DNA of 11,184 bases, from the NCBI GenBank assembly GCA_035696925.1, contig DASSDW010000243.1, positions 1-11,184 on the forward strand, in the 5' to 3' direction. The notes beneath the pieces are model-generated. The model saw only the letters and a list, made by a program, of their open reading frames with translations. It was not told the origin of the DNA and ran no database searches. The position numbers were made by a program, and so were the translations under genes. The stretch's first letter is position 1. Each line of letters begins with the position of its first letter. This stretch comes from JAJNBA01 sp035696925 (GTDB lineage: Bacteria; Actinomycetota; UBA4738; HRBIN12). This document shows, in pieces, positions 5,946 to 11,184 of this stretch.

Positions 5946-7052
5946 CTAGGAGCGGCGGAACCGCGAGATCTCGACCTCGACCGGGAGCCCGACGAAGCGG
6001 CCGAAGCGCTTGGTGGCCGACCCCAGCGCGCGCTCGTCCGCGGCGGTGGCATCGGCGTAGGTGTGGATCGCGACGCGGATCCGTTTCGCATCGAGCCTGC
6101 GTCGCCAGTGGCCGAACACGCGCCCGCGCAGGAGGAAGACGCCGGTCGGGTACGTGCGGTCGTTCCACGCTTCGCGCGCGAGATCGCCGACCGCGTCCCC
6201 GTGGAACCGTGACTCCGTGTAGCCCACGACGAGCTCGTCGTAGGTCTGGAGGAGGTGGGCGCCGCCCACCGCAGGTGGCCGCGCGCTCCGCTCCGACGAT
6301 GCCGACACGAACGAGAGCCCGTCGACCTCGTCCCTCGCCACCTCGTCGCCGAGCACGTCGATCGCGTGCCGGATGTCGGTCATCGTGAGCCCCGACCACC
6401 AGCTCATGTCCTTCACGGTCGCCGGCCCGTGGCTCCCGAGGTACCGGCGGACCAGCTCGACGAGGGTGTCGTCCCGATCCAGCGGGCGCGGGTCCGCGGG
6501 CACCCGTTCGTCGAGGAGCGCGTACGTGTGCTGCTTGCCCTTCCGCCCGCCGCTGCCGATCAGCCCGACGAGCTCGCAGTGCATCAGGAGATAGGGCATA
6601 CGCTGGCCGCCGCGATCGAGCTTCCGCCGATCGAGCTCGGTGGCGAGCTCGTCCCGGGTGAGGCGGTTCCCACCCTCGAGGATCGAGGTGACCACCTTCT
6701 CGGCGCGCGTGAGGGTGCGAGCATCGAGTCCGAGCTGCCGGTTCCTGCCCGCGTTCCCCCGCCGCACACGCGGGCCGCTGAGCGCGAGGAGCCAACGGAT
6801 GTCGTCGCGCGCGACGAAGTGCCACGTGGGCCGGAGCACGTGCGTCCGCACGATCGTGCCCTCGGTGAGGGCGGCGTCCACGTCCGCGTCGTCCAGGCCC
6901 GAAGAGCGCTGCCCGATCGACCACTTCGCCGGGCCGTACTCCTGCGACTGCATCGCGAGGTGCCACCGGACGACGTCGTCCGGGGCCGCGAACCGCTCGC
7001 CCGTGAGGCGGGAGTTGCCGATCCGCCGGCGTGCGATCTCCTTGGAATCCAT
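5946..7052 (-). CDS. AlkZ-like winged-helix DNA-binding protein (HTH_42 family)
   Basis: 368 residues, ATG start, usual length for the family. The family (Pfam HTH_42) includes AlkZ and YcaQ/AlkX, DNA glycosylases that unhook interstrand crosslinks or remove bulky alkylation, often for self-resistance. Typical features are seen: LAMQSQEYGPAKWSIGQR at residues 32-49, where the QxQ (Q35, Q37) falls in the position of the catalytic QxQ/QxD motif; VRTHVLRPTWHFVARDDIRWLL (about 68-89); a winged-helix stretch around LTRDELATELDRR; GPATVKDMSWWSGL (about 210-223); and a C-terminal HWRRRL region. Whether this distant actinobacterial member is a glycosylase is not known. A TAGGCT box lies 8 bp before the ATG, with no Shine-Dalgarno site. 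It is followed by the PPOX gene and preceded by DUF4126. Confidence 0.85.
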   Translation of the reverse strand: MDSKEIARRRIGNSRLTGERFAAPDDVVRWHLAMQSQEYGPAKWSIGQRSSGLDDADVDAALTEGTIVRTHVLRPTWHFVARDDIRWLLALSGPRVRRGNAGRNRQLGLDARTLTRAEKVVTSILEGGNRLTRDELATELDRRKLDRGGQRMPYLLMHCELVGLIGSGGRKGKQHTYALLDERVPADPRPLDRDDTLVELVRRYLGSHGPATVKDMSWWSGLTMTDIRHAIDVLGDEVARDEVDGLSFVSASSERSARPPAVGGAHLLQTYDELVVGYTESRFHGDAVGDLAREAWNDRTYPTGVFLLRGRVFGHWRRRLDAKRIRVAIHTYADATAADERALGSATKRFGRFVGLPVEVEISRFRRS

Positions 7053-7060
7053 CGGCGCGC

Positions 7061-7066
7061 AGCCTA
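7061..7066 (-). promoter_or_regulatory. Candidate -10 box of the AlkZ-like gene (leaderless)
   Basis: Minus-strand TAGGCT (TANNNT) with 8 bp (GCGCGCCG) to the ATG at 7052. It lies between this gene and the stop of the upstream DUF4126 gene, so the AlkZ-like gene may be transcribed separately. Confidence 0.45.
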
Positions 7067-7091
7067 CCGAGGGCCTCCGACCAGCCGAGGA

Positions 7092-7679
7092 TCAGGTCGC
7101 CGGCACGTCGCGACGCCGGAACCGTGTCCGGAGCTGCCGCCACTTCCGCCAGAGCAGGAAGACCGCCACCAGCACGATCACGGCGAGCACGGCCGTGACG
7201 ACGGGCCAGAACAGCGCCGTCACCGAGAGAACCCCCGAGACGCCGTCCTCGGCGAGGCTCACCGCCGGGTTCCCGCCTCCGCCCGTCGTGGCCGTGGAGA
7301 GGGGCCGAGCGGCCGTGCGGCCCGCCTGCGTGGCCAGCGCCGCGACGATCCCCATGCCCGCCGCCAGCCCCGGATCGAGATCGAACGCGCTCGCCGACGC
7401 GAGCGCCAGCATCCCCCCGGCGATCGGCGCGATCGCCAGGCCGATCGCGTGGAGCACGTGATCCACGACCGGGACCTTGTCCCCGATGAAGTCCGCCACG
7501 CCGACGACGCCCACGATCCCCAGCACGATCGGATCGCCCAGCGCGTCCCACGGGGCAGGCAGGTCGATCAGGTCGGTCGAGCGGGAGAGCAGGCCGACGC
7601 TCAGGATCGGGATGTAGGCATTGAGCCCGGCCGCCGTCGAGAGCCCGAGGGCCGTGAAATATCCCGCGATCCCTTCCAC
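7092..7679 (-). CDS. DUF4126 integral membrane protein
   Basis: 195 residues from a GTG start at 7679. Family marks are the N-terminal GYFTALGLSTAAGLNAYIP (residues 6-24), the aspartate-rich DFIGDKVPVVDHVLH (63-77), GGMLAL after it, and a C-terminal helix (about 155-178) followed by a basic tail LLWRKWRQLRTRFRRR. About five or six hydrophobic segments place it in the cytoplasmic membrane. The function is not established. An upstream in-frame GTG at 7730 would add 17 polar residues; the 7679 start is preferred because the family normally begins just before the GLSTAAGLNAY helix and a TATCGT box ends 7 bp before this GTG. It is divergent from the surface-protein gene, with 108 bp between starts. 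Confidence 0.87.
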   Translation of the reverse strand: MEGIAGYFTALGLSTAAGLNAYIPILSVGLLSRSTDLIDLPAPWDALGDPIVLGIVGVVGVADFIGDKVPVVDHVLHAIGLAIAPIAGGMLALASASAFDLDPGLAAGMGIVAALATQAGRTAARPLSTATTGGGGNPAVSLAEDGVSGVLSVTALFWPVVTAVLAVIVLVAVFLLWRKWRQLRTRFRRRDVPAT

Positions 7680-7686
7680 TTCGAGC

Positions 7687-7692
7687 ACGATA
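7687..7692 (-). promoter_or_regulatory. Candidate -10 box of the DUF4126 gene (leaderless)
   Basis: Minus-strand TATCGT, identical to the box before the PPOX gene, is followed by 7 bp (GCTCGAA) and the GTG. A possible -35, TTGCGA, lies 15 bp upstream, a rather short spacing. The box decides the start over the upstream GTG. Confidence 0.5.
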
Positions 7693-7776
7693 TCCGCAGC
7701 GCGCCGGTCGCAATCAGCGTACGGTTGCACCCGCGACCATCCGGGTATCCGCGGTACGCCGACAGCACGACATCTT

Positions 7777-7787
7777 GGGAGGGGAAG
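7777..7787 (+). promoter_or_regulatory. Shine-Dalgarno site of the surface-protein gene
   Basis: GGGAGGGGAAG directly precedes the ATG at 7788. It fixes the start, since the reading frame stays open far upstream. The rest of the 7680-7787 interval holds the DUF4126 promoter and presumably that of this gene, but no clear rightward -10 could be chosen. Confidence 0.7.
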
Positions 7788-9758
7788 ATGAAGGACAGCA
7801 GACCCCGACGCGCCGACGCCTGGGCGCTCGGCATGGCACCCAGCCGCCCGCGCCGCCGGGGGCGGGGAACGCTCGCATCACTGCTCATCTTGTTCGCGTT
7901 CTCGCTCGGACAGGCGTCGCTGACCGCCGGCGCGGATCAGCCTGCCACGGAGTCCGAGGCAACCGACGGTGCGGCTGCGGAGGCCACCACCTCGGAGGAA
8001 ACCCTCCCGCCAGAGGAAGCGGCGACTGAGGAGGTGGTGACGGAAGAGGTTGCAGCCGAAGAGGTTGCGACGGACGAAGATGTCAGCGCGGAGGATCCCT
8101 CGGCCGACGCTGAGGGCACAGGGAACGTCGAAGCGGAGGGACCCGCGGAGACCACGGTCGACGGCTCTTCGGGCGAGTCCGCCCCCGGATCAGCACCCGA
8201 AGCGGCCGCCGTCGACACCCCGGGACCCCCTTCTGGCGACGGCGTGCAGCCGATCCTCAAGACCGGCAATCCCGATTGCTCGGACGTGATGACCTCGGCC
8301 CAGTTCCTGTTCGAGCACAAGCAGGATCCACCGAAGGATGCCACGATCAACCTCACGTTCGGCGCTCTGAGCGGCACGCTCGTCGTCTCGGTCAACGAGA
8401 ACGCCGAGACCTTCCGATTCACGCTCACGGGTGACTTCGTCGCCGCCGGCGTGATCGTGAAGGGTGGCTCGAACGCCAACTTCTACGACTACCGGCCGGA
8501 TGGCAACCCCGCCGACACCTTCCTCCACGCCCCGCTCAACCAGAACACCGGGAAGTTCCACGGCCTCTCGCACATCTCGTTCTGCCTCATGGAGGACGTC
8601 CCGCCGCCACCGACACCCGTGATCGACGTCGAGAAGTCCTGCCCGGGCTCCGTCGATGCCGGGGCCGAGATCGAGTACACGATCACGGTCGAGAACACCG
8701 GCGACGAGCCGCTGGTCGGCGTCTCCGTCGACGACACCCTGCTCGGCGACATCACGGGTGATTTCCTTCCCGCCCTCAGCCAGGGGCTTGCGGTCGGTGC
8801 GACCGCGACCGCGACCCTCACCCACACGGCGCCCGGCGCCGGCTCGGTCACCAATACCGTGACCGCGACGGGCACGGGCGCGGTCTCCGATACGGACGAC
8901 TCGGACACCGCCTCCTGCCAGACACAGGTCATCCCGCCGGGTCCGGCGATCCAGATCGTCAAGGGCGGCTCGCCGGAGCTGGTGCACCGGGGTGACACGA
9001 TCACCTACCAGTTCGAGGTCACGAACATCGGGGACGTCGCGCTCTTCGACGTAGAACTGACGGACGCGCGGTGCGACGCCGGGACGATCGACCCCGGGGC
9101 CGACGTCGACGGGGTCCTGGGGGTGGGCGAGATCTGGCACTTCTCGTGCACGCACCTGGTCACCCAGGACGATCCCGACCCGATCCCGAACGCCGCCACC
9201 GTGCGAGGCGACACCGTGGAGGGTGAGGGCGGGGTCGAGGTCACCGACCAGGACACCTTCCAGGTGGACATCATCCATCCGGGTATCTCGATCGTGAAGA
9301 CCGTCTCGGACGAGACCGTCCCGCAGGGCACCGAGGTGACCTACACGTACCTGGTCACCAACACCGGCGATACCACCCTGTTCGGCATCAGCGTCAACGA
9401 TGACGTGATCGGGCCCATCGGCACGATCGCCAGTCTCGCGGCCGGTGCGTCCACGACGCTCACCGGGACGTTCATCGTCGGGGACTCGCCGACCATCAAC
9501 ATCGGGACCGCGTCGGGGGACGACATCCTCGGCCGGACCGTGACCGACAGCGACGACGCGGTCGTCACGCCGATCGCCGGCTCGGGCGGCGATGGCCCCG
9601 GCTGCTGCATCGCTGGTGGTGGCGGCGGCCTCGGCGGCGGGACGCCGTTCACCGGATCGGAGGTCGGGCTGTGGTCGCTGCTCGCGGCCGCCCTCACCTT
9701 GATCGGCGGGCTCACCCTCTGGGCGACCCGCAGGCGGCTCGACGGTCCGACCGTCTAG
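7788..9758 (+). CDS. Secreted surface protein: beta domain, three DUF11-type repeats, LPXTG-like anchor
   Basis: 656 residues. A long basic N-region (RPRRRGRG) leads to a hydrophobic signal segment (about 29-43), probably cleaved near the alanines at 43-49. Residues 50-150 are an acidic, Ala/Glu/Thr/Pro-rich low-complexity stalk. Residues about 151-268 are a beta-rich domain with an SHISFC signature and two cysteines (C164, C266), of a kind found in many bacterial surface proteins. Three DUF11-type Ig-like repeats follow at about 278-381, 387-495 and 500-595, each starting I-x-[VI]-[VE]-K and containing Y-x-[VI]-x-[VN]-x-G-[DE]. The end is a CC-containing Gly-rich linker, TPFTG (619-623), a helix (627-646) and RRR, the layout of a sortase signal but with Thr for Leu. 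Probably wall or membrane anchored; ligand unknown. A strong hairpin follows. Confidence 0.88.
   Translation: MKDSRPRRADAWALGMAPSRPRRRGRGTLASLLILFAFSLGQASLTAGADQPATESEATDGAAAEATTSEETLPPEEAATEEVVTEEVAAEEVATDEDVSAEDPSADAEGTGNVEAEGPAETTVDGSSGESAPGSAPEAAAVDTPGPPSGDGVQPILKTGNPDCSDVMTSAQFLFEHKQDPPKDATINLTFGALSGTLVVSVNENAETFRFTLTGDFVAAGVIVKGGSNANFYDYRPDGNPADTFLHAPLNQNTGKFHGLSHISFCLMEDVPPPPTPVIDVEKSCPGSVDAGAEIEYTITVENTGDEPLVGVSVDDTLLGDITGDFLPALSQGLAVGATATATLTHTAPGAGSVTNTVTATGTGAVSDTDDSDTASCQTQVIPPGPAIQIVKGGSPELVHRGDTITYQFEVTNIGDVALFDVELTDARCDAGTIDPGADVDGVLGVGEIWHFSCTHLVTQDDPDPIPNAATVRGDTVEGEGGVEVTDQDTFQVDIIHPGISIVKTVSDETVPQGTEVTYTYLVTNTGDTTLFGISVNDDVIGPIGTIASLAAGASTTLTGTFIVGDSPTINIGTASGDDILGRTVTDSDDAVVTPIAGSGGDGPGCCIAGGGGGLGGGTPFTGSEVGLWSLLAAALTLIGGLTLWATRRRLDGPTV
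8025..8084 (+). repeat. Degenerate 15-bp coding repeat (5-residue acidic units)
   Basis: Residues 80-99 of the surface protein read as four 5-residue units: TEEVV, TEEVA, AEEVA, TDEDV. In the DNA, GAAGAGGTTGC occurs twice in register. It lies in the stalk between signal peptide and folded domains, and could vary in number between strains by slippage. Confidence 0.6.
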
Positions 9759-9774
9759 GGCTCAGAGCAGGGAC

Positions 9775-9808
9775 GAACGCGGCCCTCCGGCTACGGGGGG
9801 TCGCGTTC
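9775..9808 (+). terminator. Strong hairpin after the surface-protein gene
   Basis: Fourteen paired positions: GAACGCG with CGCGTTC, a G-T wobble, then CCCTCC with GGGGGG (one T-G), closing a 6-base loop GGCTAC. It starts 16 bp after the stop codon. No real T-run follows (ATCTTGTG), which is common for actinobacterial terminators. It separates the surface-protein gene from the cyclic-di-GMP gene. Confidence 0.75.
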
Positions 9809-9910
9809 ATCTTGTGAGCACGGCGTTTTCAGCTTCAGCAGCGAAACCGATCAGCCGATAAGCGGTGGATGAGCGCCGAGCGTTCTCCGACCGACGCAGC
9901 GGGAGCCCCT

Positions 9911-9916
9911 GAGGGG
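9911..9916 (+). promoter_or_regulatory. Shine-Dalgarno site favouring the 9923 start of the PAS-GGDEF-EAL gene
   Basis: GAGGGG lies 6 bp before the ATG at 9923. An in-frame ATG at 9869 would add 18 low-complexity residues but has only GGTGG touching the start and no TANNNT box. The 9809-9868 interval otherwise shows no clear element. Confidence 0.45.
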
Positions 9917-9922
9917 ACGCCC

Positions 9923-11184
9923 ATGGATCCGGAGCGCGCGCTCGCGGAGTTGCGTGTGAGCGAGGAGCGTTTCCGGACCTTGCTCTCGAACATCCCCGGG
10001 GCGATGTACCGCTGCGGCCTCGACTCGGACTGGGACATGGAGTTCATCAGCGACAACATCGAGTCGATCTCCGGATATCCGGCGTCCGAGTTCATCCAGA
10101 GCAGCGTTCGCACGTTCGCGTCGATCATCCATCCGGACGATCGGGAGGGCGTCGAGCAGACGGTGGGCGACGCCGTCGCCCGCGGAGAGCCGTACATCCT
10201 CGAGTATCGGATCGTCGGAGCCGACGGCGGGGTCCGCTGGGTCTACGAGAAAGGTCAGGGCGTCTTCGGTCCCGAAGGAACCGTCCTCTGGCTCGACGGC
10301 GCCATCTTCGACGTCACGGAGCGGAAGCTCCTCCAGGAGCAGCTCGCGAAGCAAGCGTTCTACGACTCGCTGACCGGGCTCGCGAACCGGGCCCTGTTCC
10401 ACGACCGAGCCGATCACGCGCTCTCCCGCGTGGCCCGTCACGGCCACGGGATCGCCATGCTGCTGCTCGATCTCGACCGGTTCAAGGTCATCAACGACAG
10501 CCTGGGGCATCACGCCGGGGACGAGGTGCTGGTGGCCGTGGCGAAACGCCTCCTGACGTCGTGCCGGACGAGCGACACCGTGGCGCGGTTGGGCGGCGAC
10601 GAGTTCGTGGTGCTGCTCGATGAGCACGTCACGGAACAGCGGGCCGTCCAGGTCGCCGAACGCATCCTCGAGATCCTGCGGCAGCCGTTCATGGCCCTGG
10701 GCCGCGAGGTGTCGATCGGCGCCAGCATCGGCATCGCCTTCGGCGAAGGAACCAGCGCCACGTCCACCGACGATCTCCTCCGGGACGCCGACGCGGCCAT
10801 GTACGCCGCGAAGGCGCGAGGGAGGAACCGGTACCAGCTGTTCGAGCCGTGGATGCACTCCCGGGCCGTCCAGCAGCTCGAGCTGACCACCGAGCTGCAG
10901 CACGGTCTCGACCACGGGGAGTTCGAGCTGCACTACCTGCCCATCTGGGAGCTCGCCGACCGAACGATCACCGGCGTCGAGGCCTTGATCCGCTGGAACC
11001 ATCCGAGCCGCGGGACCCTGCCGGCGAACGACTTCATCTCCGCAGCGGAGCAGGCGGGGGTGATCGTCCCGCTCGGGAACTGGGTCCTGGAGGAGGCCTG
11101 CGGTCAGATGCACGCGTGGAAGGAGGCCTCCCCCGACCAGCGTTTATCGGTCAGCGTGAACATCTCCTCCCGGCAGCTGCTCCA
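9923..11184 (+). CDS. PAS-GGDEF-EAL cyclic-di-GMP turnover protein (3' partial)
   Basis: The frame runs off the window; 420 residues are visible from ATG 9923 (438 if ATG 9869 is used). A PAS/PAC sensor covers about residues 12-136 (EERFRTLLSNIPGAMYRC to DGAIFDVTERK). The GGDEF diguanylate cyclase domain covers about 145-305: DSLTGLANR, LLLDLDRFKVINDSLGHHAGDEVL, and an intact GGDEF at 224-228. An inhibitory-site RTSD (215-218) sits exactly five residues before GGDEF, so product feedback is expected. The EAL phosphodiesterase domain begins near 322, with VEALIRW (EAL at 353-355) and SVNISSRQL near the edge. The usual YQP motif reads YLP (338-340), replacing a conserved Gln that contacts the substrate. 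No membrane helix is visible, so it is probably cytoplasmic. Cyclase activity is likely; phosphodiesterase activity is uncertain. Confidence 0.92.
   Translation, partial: MDPERALAELRVSEERFRTLLSNIPGAMYRCGLDSDWDMEFISDNIESISGYPASEFIQSSVRTFASIIHPDDREGVEQTVGDAVARGEPYILEYRIVGADGGVRWVYEKGQGVFGPEGTVLWLDGAIFDVTERKLLQEQLAKQAFYDSLTGLANRALFHDRADHALSRVARHGHGIAMLLLDLDRFKVINDSLGHHAGDEVLVAVAKRLLTSCRTSDTVARLGGDEFVVLLDEHVTEQRAVQVAERILEILRQPFMALGREVSIGASIGIAFGEGTSATSTDDLLRDADAAMYAAKARGRNRYQLFEPWMHSRAVQQLELTTELQHGLDHGEFELHYLPIWELADRTITGVEALIRWNHPSRGTLPANDFISAAEQAGVIVPLGNWVLEEACGQMHAWKEASPDQRLSVSVNISSRQLL

Noticed and set aside
5503..7713. A 736-residue minus-strand open frame
   Set aside because: It overlaps three recognisable genes in another frame, is dominated by Arg, Gly and Ala, and shows no domain; it is a product of high GC content.
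6255..7787. The surface-protein frame stays open more than 1.5 kb upstream of its ATG
   Set aside because: That part lies antisense to the AlkZ-like and DUF4126 genes, has the Arg/Pro/His-rich composition of a shadow frame, and the ATG at 7788 has a strong ribosome binding site followed by a signal peptide.
9809..9922. A cyclic-di-GMP riboswitch before the PAS-GGDEF-EAL gene
   Set aside because: GCGAAACC and a GATAAGCGG stretch superficially recall parts of the class I aptamer, but the conserved core and paired elements are not there.
9851..11113. A 420-residue minus-strand open frame at the right end
   Set aside because: It is antisense to the clear PAS-GGDEF-EAL gene and has no recognisable domain.
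1..11184. tRNA or rRNA genes, CRISPR arrays, insertion sequences, integrases, attachment sites or defence genes
   Set aside because: None was recognised by eye. The window reads as ordinary chromosomal genes with even composition; a covariance-model scan would be needed to exclude small RNAs.

Overview
This 11.2 kb window is about 70% GC and densely coded. It looks like chromosomal DNA of an actinobacterium (Actinomycetota), not a mobile or phage region. The supporting signs are a likely F420-dependent luciferase-like oxidoreductase of the glucose-6-phosphate dehydrogenase type, a PPOX-class split-barrel protein of the kind often using F420, a DUF4126 protein, GTG/TTG starts, an LPXTG-like surface protein, and -10 boxes (TANNNT) placed 6-10 bases before start codons, as in leaderless transcripts. 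The class cannot be fixed from this sequence alone.

Layout. Bases 1-447 (+) hold the 3' part of a cupin protein with a C-terminal cysteine-rich zinc-ribbon-like tail. Bases 449-2512 (-) are a leftward set in the transcription order larE, a DUF2231 membrane protein and an SRPBCC-fold protein. Divergent from larE, across only 50 bp, a rightward set begins: larB (2563-3210), a short larC (3207-3929, overlapping larB by 4 bp) and an F420-type oxidoreductase (3966-4922). A small four-helix membrane protein (4983-5498) follows. It converges on a leftward block (5495-7679) of a PPOX split-barrel protein, an AlkZ-like winged-helix protein and a DUF4126 membrane protein. Divergent from that block is a 656-residue secreted surface protein (7788-9758) with an acidic linker, an N-terminal beta domain, three DUF11-type repeats and a sortase-like anchor. 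It ends in a strong hairpin. The window closes inside a PAS-GGDEF-EAL cyclic-di-GMP protein (9923 to the edge).

How the genes fit together. larB, larC and larE make the nickel-pincer nucleotide (NPN) cofactor first described in lactate racemase: LarB carboxylates and cleaves nicotinic acid adenine dinucleotide, LarE adds sulfur, and LarC inserts nickel using CTP. LarB and LarE keep their key residues here. LarC does not: it lacks the whole C-terminal CTP-binding half, and acidic residues strongly conserved in the N-terminal half are replaced. No LarA-type enzyme that would use the cofactor lies in the window.

The two observations most worth following are the reduced, divergent LarC and the recurrent TANNNT box close to start codons, which also corrects several starts (PPOX protein, DUF4126 protein, larB). 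I saw no tRNA, rRNA, CRISPR array, insertion sequence or integrase. No gene-free stretch exceeds about 165 bases.
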